Source: Desulfallas thermosapovorans DSM 6562
Lineage (GTDB): Bacteria; Bacillota; Desulfotomaculia; Desulfotomaculales; Desulfallaceae
Direction: 5' to 3'
Assembly (NCBI RefSeq): GCF_008124625.1
Contig: NZ_VNHM01000001.1
Location: 291,003-355,002, forward strand
DNA length: 64,000 bases
Positions 35,639-44,538 of the stretch are shown in pieces. The position numbers and the translations under genes were made by a program. Positions within the stretch are counted from its first letter, which is position 1. Every line of letters starts with the position of its first letter. The notes beneath the pieces were generated by a model. The model was not told the origin of the DNA. It searched no databases and saw nothing but the letters and a program-made list of their open reading frames with translations.

Positions 35639-37609
35639 ATGGCCCATTGCCATAACACAAATATAAATATAAGCATCCCCCCGGGCGCCCGTAGGATTGT
35701 TCTGGCCGGTAACCCCAACGCCGGTAAATCAGTTTTTTTCAACTATATTACGGGGCTATATGTGGATGTTTCCAACTACCCGGGAACAACCCTGGAAATT
35801 TCCCACGGGCGCCTGGGCGGTGACGTTGTTATCGACACCCCTGGGGTGTACGGGATTTCTTCCTTTAATGATGAAGAACGCATTGCCAGGGACATTATTT
35901 TAGCCGCTGATGTAGTGATCAATGTGGTCAACGCCGTGCACCTGGAAAGGGATTTATTTTTGACCCGGCAGATTATTGACACCGGCGTGCCGGTGCTGGT
36001 GGCTTTAAATATGGTTGACGAAGCCGAAAAGCAAGGACTGGTTATTGATACCGACTTACTGTCCGATTTGTTGGGGGTACCGGTAATTCCCACCGTAGCC
36101 ATCAAAAAACAAGGTCTGGAGCAGGTTAAAAACTCGATTAATTTGGCCAGAAAGGGCAATATTGACGATGAATTGCAGCAAAAACTAACCCGGCTGGCGG
36201 ACCGGGTGGGCAGCCAGGGTGAGGCGCTTTTGGTATTGGAGGGCGATACTGTAGTTGCAGCGCGCCACGGCCTGGAACCTGAGAATGACCGGGAACAGAT
36301 TTACCTCAAGCGCCGGGAACGGGTAAACGATATTGTGCATCACGTGGTTGCCGAAAACTCTCGCGGTGCTGGAATTGGTACCACTTTGGGACGTTATATG
36401 ATTAACCCCGTTACCGGCATACCCATTTTACTTATGGCCCTTTGGGCTATGTACCAGGTTATCGGGGTGTTCGTAGCGGGCACAGTGGTGGGGATTACAG
36501 AGGAATCAATTATGATCGGCATGTACGAACCGGCGATACGAAATTTTGTAGGCCGGTTTATAGCGGAAAGCAGCAACCCGGGCATTATTCTAACCGGCGA
36601 ATTCGGGGTATTGACCATGACGGCAACTTACGTGCTGGGCTTGTTAATGCCGCTGGTGGTTGGGTTTTACTTCTTTCTTTCCTTGTTCGAAGATTCGGGT
36701 TATCTGCCGCGCATAGCTACGCTGGTGGACCGGGTGCTCACAGGTATCGGCCTCAATGGCCGGGCTGTGATACCGCTGATATTGGGATTCGGTTGCGTGA
36801 CCGTGGCCAGCATAACCACCCGGCTGTTGGGTTCTGAGCGGGAAAAAAGAATCACTATTTTTTTGTTGGGATTGGCTATTCCATGCTCGGCCCAACTGGG
36901 CGTAATTGCCGGCCTGCTGGCCGGACTGGGTCCCCAGTACATGGCACTGTACGCACTGGTTATTCTGACAGTGCTGGTCATAGTGGGCACAATGCTTAAC
37001 ACTTTACTACCGGGCAAGTCCACGGAACTGTTAATCGACCTGCCCCCGCTGCGGCTGCCCAGGCTGGACAACGTGTTACGCAAAACCGGGACTAAATCCT
37101 ATGCTTTCTTGAAAGAGGCCACACCGTTGTTCGCCCTGGGGGCATTGCTCATCAGTATATTACAAATTACAGGCGCTTTAACAGTGCTGCAAAAAGCATT
37201 AGCCCCGTTGACCGTGGGCTGGTTGATGCTGCCGCCGGAAACAGCCACCGCCTTTATCATGGGTATTGTCCGCCGCGATTTCGGGGCTGCGGGGCTCACA
37301 GATATGGCGCTGACACCTATGGCAACGGTAATTTCCTTAATCACCATTACTTTATTCGTGCCCTGCATTGCCTCAATATTAATCATCATCAAAGAACGGG
37401 GCCGCGGGGAAGGTGCCTTGATGTGGCTCGGCACATGGGTGATTGCATTTTTTGCAGGAGGCGTAGTGGCACAATTGTCGGGCATATTCGGCGGCAACGA
37501 CAGCTTAAGTATTCCCCTGGTGATCGCCACCTTTATCGCCATAACCCTGGCCGTGCTGTTTACCTGCCGGCTGGCGGCAAAACCCAAACCGGGGTCGGGC
37601 TTATCGTAA
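35639..37609 (+). CDS. feoB: Ferrous iron transporter FeoB (variant type)
   Basis: 656 residues. The cytoplasmic G domain (about 18-170) has G1 GNPNAGKS, G3 DTPG and G4 NMVD; a spacer helical domain leads to about eight membrane segments. The first gate repeat has EDSGYLPRIATLVDRV and LGFGCVTVASITTRLL. The second half of the usual motif, which in E. coli-type FeoB reads SCSARLPVY, is here IPCSAQLGVI. This, and a length of 656 rather than 700-770, places it in a divergent FeoB group. It imports Fe(II). The Cys-rich gene follows by 100 bases. Confidence 0.95.
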   Translation: MAHCHNTNINISIPPGARRIVLAGNPNAGKSVFFNYITGLYVDVSNYPGTTLEISHGRLGGDVVIDTPGVYGISSFNDEERIARDIILAADVVINVVNAVHLERDLFLTRQIIDTGVPVLVALNMVDEAEKQGLVIDTDLLSDLLGVPVIPTVAIKKQGLEQVKNSINLARKGNIDDELQQKLTRLADRVGSQGEALLVLEGDTVVAARHGLEPENDREQIYLKRRERVNDIVHHVVAENSRGAGIGTTLGRYMINPVTGIPILLMALWAMYQVIGVFVAGTVVGITEESIMIGMYEPAIRNFVGRFIAESSNPGIILTGEFGVLTMTATYVLGLLMPLVVGFYFFLSLFEDSGYLPRIATLVDRVLTGIGLNGRAVIPLILGFGCVTVASITTRLLGSEREKRITIFLLGLAIPCSAQLGVIAGLLAGLGPQYMALYALVILTVLVIVGTMLNTLLPGKSTELLIDLPPLRLPRLDNVLRKTGTKSYAFLKEATPLFALGALLISILQITGALTVLQKALAPLTVGWLMLPPETATAFIMGIVRRDFGAAGLTDMALTPMATVISLITITLFVPCIASILIIIKERGRGEGALMWLGTWVIAFFAGGVVAQLSGIFGGNDSLSIPLVIATFIAITLAVLFTCRLAAKPKPGSGLS

Positions 37610-37709
37610 TTGCTCCAGCCGTGTTAACCCGGCGACCCTTACGGTCTTTGCCTAAAAGGTTGTTAGTGGATTTACCTGCTCTAACCGCGCAACCGGGAGT
37701 GAGTATACC

Positions 37710-37898
37710 ATGCAAAAACAAATAAAACTAATCACAATCACGTGTAGCCGGTGCGGCTACCGCTTCAACCCCGGGGCTGCGTTGCGCTGCCCGCGCTGCA
37801 ATAAACCTGCAATGGATTGCGTTGGCTGCTCGGGCGCGTGCAGTAAATGTTTAAGCACCGGTACGTGTAAAGACAGTAATAGCAGGCTGCCATTTTAA
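37710..37898 (+). CDS. Small cysteine-rich protein of the feo operon
   Basis: 62 residues, 11 of them cysteine: CSRCGYRF and CPRCN make a zinc-ribbon-like pair, then CVGCSGACSKC and TGTC follow. GGGAGTGAG lies before the ATG. No membrane segment. Its place after feoB suggests a metal-handling or redox-sensing accessory, in the position where enterobacteria have FeoC, but the sequence is not FeoC. Function unknown. Confidence 0.75.
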   Translation: MQKQIKLITITCSRCGYRFNPGAALRCPRCNKPAMDCVGCSGACSKCLSTGTCKDSNSRLPF

Positions 37899-37954
37899 AC
37901 ACCATAAAGAAGGTGGTGCAAGAACTACTTTTCAGTGGTGAGCCACCAAATTCC

Positions 37955-37984
37955 AATGGCGATGAGTTTATTCTCATCGCCATT
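37955..37984. repeat. 12-bp perfect inverted repeat between feo operon and valS
   Basis: AATGGCGATGAG (37955-37966) and CTCATCGCCATT (37973-37984) with a six-base loop. No T-tract follows on either strand, so it may be a weak bidirectional terminator or an mRNA-end stabiliser for these convergent units. Confidence 0.6.
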
Positions 37985-38090
37985 TACATGTGGAAAACGG
38001 GTAATTTATTTTGTTAACCGATAAAGCTCCTCTTTCTCTTCTTATTCTTTCATTCTCACCGGATTAAATGCAATATCATCCAGCAGGCCA

Positions 38091-40748
38091 TTATTTACCC
38101 TCGAATACAGCCAGTCGTTCCTTGATGGCCCCCAGCTTGGAGCTGAGTTCGGCCTCTTTACCCCGTTCCTTTTCCACCACTTGGGCGGGAGCTTTGTTTA
38201 GGAAACCGGGATTATTGAGTTTACCCTGCACCCGGGCCAAATCTTTTTCCAGGGACTGCATATCCTTGCGCAAACGGGCCATCTCTTTATCCACGTCAAT
38301 GAGACCCCGCAGGGGCACAAATATCTGGATATCCTGGGCTACAGCGGTGGCTGCCTGCCGGGGTTTTTCGGCCAGTTCGGCCACCACCCGGGCCTGGCAG
38401 TTGGCCAGTCCCTCCACGTAGGTCAGGTTATCGTCAAGGACGGCACGCAATTCAGCCACAGCAGTGACTATAACAGCTTCGGCCTTTTTGCCCGGGGGCA
38501 CGTTCATTTCGCTGCGAATCTGCCGGATACCCCGGATTACCTCCATAACTATACTCATATGCTCCTCAGCTTGTCCGTCCACCAGTTCCGCCTGGTACTT
38601 GGGCCACGGAGCCCGCATAACAGTGCTGCCACGGTGGGGCAGGCGCTGCCAGATTTCCTCGGTGATGAAGGGCATGAAGGGGTGCAGCAGTTCCAGCGCG
38701 CCCCGCAGCACACCGGCCAGCACATGCTGGGCCACTTCCCGGTCGGCGGTCCCGGTTTTGCCGTACAGGCGCGGTTTGACCAACTCGATATACCAGTCGC
38801 AAAGCTCGTTCCAGGTAAATTCATATAATACCCTGGCCGCCTCACCCAGTTCATATTTCTCCAAAAAACCGGTGCACTCCCGCACCGCATGCTGGTAACG
38901 GCTCAATATCCAGCGGTCGGCCAGGGTATACTGCTCCCGCTCCGGTGATTTTTCCGGTGCGTAATCCTGCAGGTTCATCAAGGCAAACCGGGAGGCGTTC
39001 CAGATCTTATTGGCAAAGTTACGGGCTCCATCCAGGCGTTCAAAATGGAAGCGCAGGTCGTTACCCGGGGTGTTGCCGGTCACCAGCATGAACCGCAGGC
39101 TGTCGGCGCCGTGGCTTTCAATAACTTCAATGGGATCAACGCCGTTACCCAAAGATTTACTCATTTTGCGGCCCAGGGCATCCAGCACCAACCCGTGGAT
39201 GAACACCTCCCGGAAGGGTACATCATCCATGTGTTCAAGACCGCTGAAGATCATCCTGGCCACCCAGAAAAAGATAATGTCCCGGCCCGTCACCAGCACC
39301 GAGGTGGGATAGTAATAAGCCAGGTCCACCGTTTTATGGGGCCAACCCAGGGTGGAAAAGGGCCAAAGTGCCGAGCTGAACCAGGTATCCAGCACGTCGG
39401 GATCCTGCTCCAGATTGCTGGAGCCACACCGGCATTTTTTCGGGCGGGTTTTACTTACCATCAATTCATCGCAATCCCGGCAGTAATAAACCGGTATGCG
39501 GTGTCCCCACCAGAGCTGGCGGCTAATACACCAATCCCGGATGTTTTCCATCCAGTTCAAGTATATCTTGGTAAAACGTTCGGGGATAAATTTTAAACGA
39601 CCGTCCTTGGCTGCGGCAATAGCAGGCTCAGCCAGGGGTTTCATACGCACAAACCACTGTTTGGAAAGCATGGGCTCAATTACCGATGAACAACGGTAGC
39701 AGTGCCCCACGGCGTGGGAAAGGTCCTCAATCTTAACCAGCAGGCCCCTGGCCTGCAGATCCTTGATAATGCGTTTCCGGCACTCCCAGCGGTCCAGGCC
39801 TTCATACCGGGCACCGGCCTCGGCGGTCATCCGGGCTTCCCGGTCGATAACCTGTACCGAGGGCAGATCATGCCTGCGGCCCACTTCAAAGTCGTTGGGG
39901 TCATGGGCCGGGGTGATTTTGACGGCGCCGGTGCCAAATTCAGGCTCTACATATTCGTCCGGAATAACGGGAATCTCCCGCTCCACCAGGGGTAAAATTA
40001 CTGTTTTACCGATTAAGTGTTGGTAACGATCATCTTCGGGGTGTACCGCCACCGCTGTATCACCCAGCATGGTTTCGGGTCTGGTGGTGGCCACGGTGAT
40101 GAATTCATCCGGGCTGCCCTGCACGGGATATTTAATATAGTAAAGCTGGCCCGGCTTGTCCCGGTGTTCCACCTCGATGTCACTAATGGTGGTTTGGCAG
40201 TGGGGGCACCAGTTGGTTATATAATAGTCCCGGTAAATAAGGCCCCGCTGGTACAGGCGCACAAAGACTTCCTGCACGGCCTCGGAACAGCCTTCATCCA
40301 TGGTGAACCGCTCCCTGTCCCAGTCACAGGAAGAACCCAGCCGGCGCAGTTGGTGGGTAATGCGACCCCCGTACTGTTCCTTCCAGGCCCAGACCCGCTC
40401 CAGAAACTTCTCCCGGCCCAACTCGTATTTATTGGTGCCCTCTTTGGCCAGTTGCTCTTCCACCTTGGCCTGGGTGGCAATCCCGGCGTGGTCGGTGCCG
40501 GGCAGCCACAGGGCGTTGTATCCCTGCATGCGGCGCCAGCGGGTCAAAATATCCTGCAGGGTATTATCCAGGGCATGTCCCATATGCAGCTGCCCGGTGA
40601 CGTTTGGCGGGGGCATAACGATGCAAAAGGGTTCTTTTTCAGGGTCAACGACGGAACGAAAATATTTGTTTTCCTCCCAGTATTGGTACCATTTATCCTC
40701 CACTATATGGGGGGCATAGGTGGTGGGCATATCAAACTGATTGGCCAT
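38091..40748 (-). CDS. valS: Valyl-tRNA synthetase
   Basis: 885 residues from the ATG at 40748 with GGAGG upstream; the open frame extends through the T-box but is not coding there. The class I motifs are PPPNVTGQLHMGHAL (HIGH) and GRKMSKSLGNG (KMSKS). An editing domain lies between, and the C-terminal coiled-coil arm (LIDVDKEMARLRKDMQSLEKD) is typical. It charges tRNA-Val and is controlled by the T-box in front. Confidence 0.98.
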   Translation of the reverse strand: MANQFDMPTTYAPHIVEDKWYQYWEENKYFRSVVDPEKEPFCIVMPPPNVTGQLHMGHALDNTLQDILTRWRRMQGYNALWLPGTDHAGIATQAKVEEQLAKEGTNKYELGREKFLERVWAWKEQYGGRITHQLRRLGSSCDWDRERFTMDEGCSEAVQEVFVRLYQRGLIYRDYYITNWCPHCQTTISDIEVEHRDKPGQLYYIKYPVQGSPDEFITVATTRPETMLGDTAVAVHPEDDRYQHLIGKTVILPLVEREIPVIPDEYVEPEFGTGAVKITPAHDPNDFEVGRRHDLPSVQVIDREARMTAEAGARYEGLDRWECRKRIIKDLQARGLLVKIEDLSHAVGHCYRCSSVIEPMLSKQWFVRMKPLAEPAIAAAKDGRLKFIPERFTKIYLNWMENIRDWCISRQLWWGHRIPVYYCRDCDELMVSKTRPKKCRCGSSNLEQDPDVLDTWFSSALWPFSTLGWPHKTVDLAYYYPTSVLVTGRDIIFFWVARMIFSGLEHMDDVPFREVFIHGLVLDALGRKMSKSLGNGVDPIEVIESHGADSLRFMLVTGNTPGNDLRFHFERLDGARNFANKIWNASRFALMNLQDYAPEKSPEREQYTLADRWILSRYQHAVRECTGFLEKYELGEAARVLYEFTWNELCDWYIELVKPRLYGKTGTADREVAQHVLAGVLRGALELLHPFMPFITEEIWQRLPHRGSTVMRAPWPKYQAELVDGQAEEHMSIVMEVIRGIRQIRSEMNVPPGKKAEAVIVTAVAELRAVLDDNLTYVEGLANCQARVVAELAEKPRQAATAVAQDIQIFVPLRGLIDVDKEMARLRKDMQSLEKDLARVQGKLNNPGFLNKAPAQVVEKERGKEAELSSKLGAIKERLAVFEGK

Positions 40749-40785
40749 ATCAAAACCTCCGTTGTGAATTTCTACCCGGTAATAA

Positions 40786-41090
40786 TAAAAACCCTTTTCG
40801 TTTAAGGACGAAAAAGGGCTTTCGCGGTACCACCTTAATTCCAGCGGGGCACACATTAAATACCCCGTGCGGCTCTTGAACAGCTGTAACGGGCTGAACC
40901 GGCACGGACCTAGCAGCCTGGCCCGGGAATTGAAATCAATATTCCCGGAAAGTAACTGAATTGACTGTTCGATCCGGCAGCTCCGGGGCGACATCGGGCC
41001 GCCGCGATCAGGATACCTTGCAGCCTGCGGGTATTCCCTCTCTGGGATCGCCTTTACGGCCAAACTCCCCTTCCTCGCCTGGTTATTAAC
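40786..41090 (-). promoter_or_regulatory. T-box riboswitch of valS
   Basis: On the - strand the T-box sequence AAGGTGGTACCGCG (40836-40823) precedes a terminator hairpin with CCCTTTTTCG/CGAAAAGGG and a T-tract (40820-40786). Upstream, GCGATC (41051-41046) pairs with GATCGC (41009-41004) as the base of stem I and is followed by AGAGAGGG. A GTA triplet at 41016-41014 is in the expected specifier position and fits valine. Uncharged tRNA-Val would pair with both sites and allow read-through into valS. Confidence 0.93.
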
Positions 41091-41097
41091 TCTTCTT

Positions 41098-41126
41098 ATA
41101 TTAATTATTTTACTTAATCTTGTCAA
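41098..41126 (-). promoter_or_regulatory. Promoter of valS
   Basis: On the - strand TTGACA (41126-41121), a 17-base spacer and TAATAT (41103-41098), directly before the T-box leader and 22 bases after the stop of the upstream gene. Confidence 0.8.
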
Positions 41127-41147
41127 CACGTGTCCAGTCAAACCGGA

Positions 41148-41618
41148 TTAACCCCCGAATCGATTTCTGCGCACGCGGGTTACTGGAGACTTTGGCCTTG
41201 CCGCGGGTATGTTTACGCCAATGATACCTCCCAAAGTGGATAGGGCCACCACCACCAGGCCGTGGGCCAACCAGGCTGGTAAGGCGGCGGGCAACCCGGT
41301 ATTCCAAACCACCAGGAGCAGCGTGACAACCAGGAAGAATATAAACCCCACCAATAATCCGTGCAACCAGCCCAGGTTTCCCGCTGTTCTGCCGCTTACC
41401 CCACCGCCCAGCAATGTACCCAGGCAGATGCCTGCCATGATGATAGAACTGAAGTGATAAACTTGGTGTGCCGTCATGAACACCCAGAGCAAAAGTGCCG
41501 CGCATATAAATGCCGTACTTGTAAGTGCCCAGACAAGCCCCGACCACAACGCGCCCGGTTTTAAACCGGCCTGTCCATCTCTATGGGACCAACTAACCAG
41601 CGTTATCCCCCTGAACAT
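41148..41618 (-). CDS. TIGR04086 family membrane protein
   Basis: 156 residues with four hydrophobic segments (about 24-46, 58-72, 82-105 and 114-136) and a basic C-terminus. GLVWALTSTAFICAALLLW and IIMAGICLGTLLGGGVSG follow the TIGR04086/YrzE pattern found in spore-forming Firmicutes. Role unknown. Divergent from the solute-binding protein gene. Confidence 0.8.
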   Translation of the reverse strand: MFRGITLVSWSHRDGQAGLKPGALWSGLVWALTSTAFICAALLLWVFMTAHQVYHFSSIIMAGICLGTLLGGGVSGRTAGNLGWLHGLLVGFIFFLVVTLLLVVWNTGLPAALPAWLAHGLVVVALSTLGGIIGVNIPAARPKSPVTRVRRNRFGG

Positions 41619-41780
41619 ATAATCTACCCCCGAAAAAATATTTCTATATTTTATGCAACAGTTGTATTTATATGCCCGGTATTTATCCGCAAGAAGTTCG
41701 TGATTTTGCAGTCATTAATTCGCCACAGGCACATAGCTATAAATAATATTGAATAGTTTTGTTTTAGAGGTGATTGAGTT

Positions 41781-42845
41781 TTGTTTAAACCCAAAACTAT
41801 TTTGGTATTTATCATTGTACTGGGTATTCTTACGGGGAGCACCGTTATCTATACCCTCAGCATCCATGGCAGGGGCAAAAAAGAAGTAGTTACATTGAAG
41901 GTATGGGAAAATGAAAGAAACATGCTTCAGCTACCGCTTTACGTAGCTCTAAAGGAAGGTTATTTCGCCGAACAAGGTATCAAGGTACAACTGCTGGACG
42001 GTGAGAAAACGGCAGCCAAAGACCCCTACGCAGATGACCTGGCCGATATCATAATTACCGACCCGGCTGATTGCCTGTACCGTAAATCGGTAAATCCCTC
42101 GGCGCCGGTTATAGTAGCTGCTTTGGCCCACCGGGACGGCACCTTTTTGCTGGCCCGGGAAAAGGAAACCTTTGTCTGGGGTGATATGAAAAATAAAAAT
42201 GTTATCTGCTACCCGCCGGAAACCGGGCCTGGTTTGGTTATGGAAAAAATCATCAGGGACGCGGGTATGGTACCCTTTCGCGACCTATGCCTGTATAACC
42301 GTATCCCCGGTGAACTGCGCCTGGGAGTTTTCAAATCCGGCAGCGGCTCGTATATACAGCTCTCCGGGGCCGAAGCTCTAATGGCCGAGAAAAACGGTGC
42401 CGGTCGGATTATCGCCCGCCCGGGTGATGCGGCAGAAAACTTCCCTTCCGCATTTTGCACCGCCAAACCCAAAATAATCAGTCAACAACCCGAAGCGCTC
42501 CAGGGATTTGTTAACGCCATTTATAAAGCTATGCTGTGGATGCAGCATGAGCCGGAGCTTGGGGTCAAAGCCGCTGCCGACTATCTGGATAAACTGGATA
42601 AAAGAATTAGGGGCGAGTTATTTGAGGAATACTTAAATATGAAAATGTGGCAGCCGTCACCCCAGGTTCAAAAACAATCCTTTACTGAAGTGGTACGAAT
42701 AATGGAGACCGCTGGTCAACTGGCCATGCCCATTACTTATGAAAAATCCGTTAACAACACCTTCGCTCTCCAGGCCGCCAACTCTATTCAGTATATACCC
42801 AAGGAGGAAAGGGAGCAAAACTGGTGGCGCAAAATTATACATTGA
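41781..42845 (+). CDS. NMT1/SsuA-like periplasmic-binding-type protein
   Basis: 354 residues from a TTG start preceded by GAGGTGATTGAG. One N-terminal membrane segment (about 7-27) has no lipobox cysteine, so it may stay membrane-anchored. The rest follows the NMT1/THI5-SsuA fold: LPLYVALKEGYFAEQGIKVQL, ADIIITDPADCLY, GRIIARPGD. Such proteins bind thiamine precursors, sulfonates, nitrate or similar ligands. No permease or ATPase gene lies nearby, so the partner transporter and ligand are unknown. Confidence 0.8.
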   Translation: MFKPKTILVFIIVLGILTGSTVIYTLSIHGRGKKEVVTLKVWENERNMLQLPLYVALKEGYFAEQGIKVQLLDGEKTAAKDPYADDLADIIITDPADCLYRKSVNPSAPVIVAALAHRDGTFLLAREKETFVWGDMKNKNVICYPPETGPGLVMEKIIRDAGMVPFRDLCLYNRIPGELRLGVFKSGSGSYIQLSGAEALMAEKNGAGRIIARPGDAAENFPSAFCTAKPKIISQQPEALQGFVNAIYKAMLWMQHEPELGVKAAADYLDKLDKRIRGELFEEYLNMKMWQPSPQVQKQSFTEVVRIMETAGQLAMPITYEKSVNNTFALQAANSIQYIPKEEREQNWWRKIIH

Positions 42846-42926
42846 AAATGATTATTTGCGGCCAACCCGGCAATAATAGTAATAAAAGCTTTACAGTTCA
42901 ATAATGCAAAGGAGCAGTGAATTATT

Positions 42927-43106
42927 ATGGATGTTACAAGAGCTCGGCAAATATTTAATTCCGAACAAACCCATCAGGTACTGTTAGACGGGACACCGGT
43001 ATGGATAGAAGGCTTCAGCACAGATAACCAAATGGCCCTGGTAAGACCGCTGGAGGGCAACGGAAGTATCAGAGAGGTTCCTGTTACTGAACTGGTGGAA
43101 AGCTAA
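42927..43106 (+). CDS. sspH: Small acid-soluble spore protein, H type
   Basis: 59 residues with AAAGGAGCAGTGA before the ATG. MDVTRARQIFNSE, LLDGTPVWIEGF and REVPVTELVES match the H-type SASP pattern (MDxxRAKQI, V.YNGxPVWI, VPVxxLxE). These proteins are made in the forespore and bind in the spore core. Ends in a good terminator. No sigma-G promoter of normal spacing was found in the 81 bases upstream. Confidence 0.9.
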   Translation: MDVTRARQIFNSEQTHQVLLDGTPVWIEGFSTDNQMALVRPLEGNGSIREVPVTELVES

Positions 43107-43149
43107 TATATCGTAACAACAATACCTATCATCCATATTAATATATAAT

Positions 43150-43190
43150 CCCCCGGCCTTTAAAGCTGCAGGCCGGGGATGCATTTTTTT
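43150..43190 (+). terminator. Intrinsic terminator of sspH
   Basis: CCCCGGCCT (43151-43159) pairs with AGGCCGGGG (43170-43178), followed by seven T residues (43184-43190). Confidence 0.92.
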
Positions 43191-43236
43191 GTCGCGATGA
43201 GCTTATAATAACTTCAAACAACTTGGAGGTGATCAT

Positions 43237-43674
43237 ATGGCTTTAGTTCCCTACGACCCATTCCGCAGCATGGATATGATGCGCCGTGAAATGGAGCGGG
43301 TTTTTGCCCCTTTTTACGGAGACACCAGGCGTGATTGGGATATAGGACCCCGGGTTGACGTATACGAAACCGATAATGAAGTGGTGGCCCTTTGTGAAAT
43401 TCCCGGTGTGGAGAAAAAAGATGATATTCATATCGACGTACGGGACAATGTACTTTCCATTTCCGGCATAATCAACAGAACCAACGAAGTTAAGGATGAA
43501 AATCGCTATCACCGCACCGAAAGATTTTACGGCCGGTTCCAGCGCAACGTTTCCCTGCCCGCCAGGGTTAACACCGAAGGTGCCAAGGCCACTTATCGTA
43601 ACGGTGTATTGGAAGTACGCATGGCCAAGGAAACCCATGGCCGGCACAAGTCGATAGACGTGGATTTCCATTAA
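43237..43674 (+). CDS. Hsp20 family small heat-shock protein
   Basis: 145 residues with TTGGAGGTGATCAT upstream. The alpha-crystallin domain runs from about 38 to 135 (PRVDVYETDNEVVALCEIPGV, YGRFQRNVSLPARVN, NGVLEVRMAKE). The C-terminal I-x-I anchor is only approximate (SIDVDFH). It would hold unfolding proteins until chaperones act. No CIRCE or other heat-shock operator was seen in the 46 bases after the sspH terminator. Confidence 0.95.
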   Translation: MALVPYDPFRSMDMMRREMERVFAPFYGDTRRDWDIGPRVDVYETDNEVVALCEIPGVEKKDDIHIDVRDNVLSISGIINRTNEVKDENRYHRTERFYGRFQRNVSLPARVNTEGAKATYRNGVLEVRMAKETHGRHKSIDVDFH

Positions 43675-43781
43675 AACAACAGCGCCTTATGGTATAACAA
43701 ATCCGCTGGCATTGGCCCAGTTTCCCGCCGAATTTTAAACCTGTGCACTATGGTTTAAATATGCTTTATGGTTTATTGTAA

Positions 43782-43828
43782 AACACGCCAAAGAGGCTGC
43801 TCGACCGGGGTAGCCTCTTTGGCGTGTT
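43782..43828. terminator. Bidirectional hairpin between hsp20 and engB
   Basis: AACACGCCAAAGAGGCT (43782-43798) and AGCCTCTTTGGCGTGTT (43812-43828) form a perfect 17-bp stem. The genes on each side converge on it. T-tracts are short. Confidence 0.75.
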
Positions 43829-43920
43829 TACGGTATAAATAACGGTTAGTTTAAACTTTAAACCTTATATGCATGCCTTTCCAGGGCACAAAAGATTATG
43901 AAAGAATTTCTTCCAGGCTT

Positions 43921-44538
43921 TCAACACCCGGCACCGGAATCTTCGGCACCATAGTTTTCTACCCAGTTTTGGATGACAGCCCAGATTTCCTCTTTGCCCT
44001 GGCCGGTTACGGCGGAAAAAAGTATTAGCGGGGCACTTGCGGGCAACTGAAGGTTTTTACGTATCATTGCCAAATTTTGTATAGCTCGTCCCCGGCTCAA
44101 CTTATCCGCCTTGGTGGCCACCACCAAAGTTGGAATATGATAAGTTGACAACCAGTGGTACATCTGCTGGTCATCTGCCGTAGGTTTATGCCGTACATCC
44201 ACCAGCAATATTAGGCCGCGTAATTGCTCCCGCCTGGCCAGGTAATCCTCAATCATTTTACCCCACCGGGCTTTAACCCGGACCGGTACTTTGGCAAAAC
44301 CATAGCCGGGCAAATCCACCAGGTAAAACATATCATTAATGGAAAAAAAGTTAATCAACTGAGTTCTACCGGGCGTATTACTGGTGCGAGCCAGTCGCCT
44401 GCGGCTTACCAGGTTATTTAACAGGCTGGACTTCCCCACATTGGAGCGACCGGCCAGGGCCACCTCGGGGCGACTCCCGGCCGGGCATTTATCCAGTCCC
44501 GTAGCACTGGTTACAAATTCAGCTGAAGTTATTTTCAT
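43921..44538 (-). CDS. engB: Ribosome biogenesis GTPase EngB (YsxC/YihA)
   Basis: 205 residues from the ATG at 44538 ([14 protein letters not shown]); an ATG at 44559 with GGAG upstream would add seven residues. GTPase motifs: [22 protein letters not shown] and TKADKLSRG. It acts late in 50S assembly. Its start overlaps the end of lonA, the usual lonA-engB arrangement. Confidence 0.95.
   Translation of the reverse strand: MKITSAEFVTSATGLDKCPAGSRPEVALAGRSNVGKSSLLNNLVSRRRLARTSNTPGRTQLINFFSINDMFYLVDLPGYGFAKVPVRVKARWGKMIEDYLARREQLRGLILLVDVRHKPTADDQQMYHWLSTYHIPTLVVATKADKLSRGRAIQNLAMIRKNLQLPASAPLILFSAVTGQGKEEIWAVIQNWVENYGAEDSGAGC

Noticed and set aside
37710..37898. FeoC identity for the small cysteine-rich protein
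   Set aside because: FeoC is a winged-helix protein with few cysteines; this one has a zinc-ribbon-like pattern and 11 cysteines.
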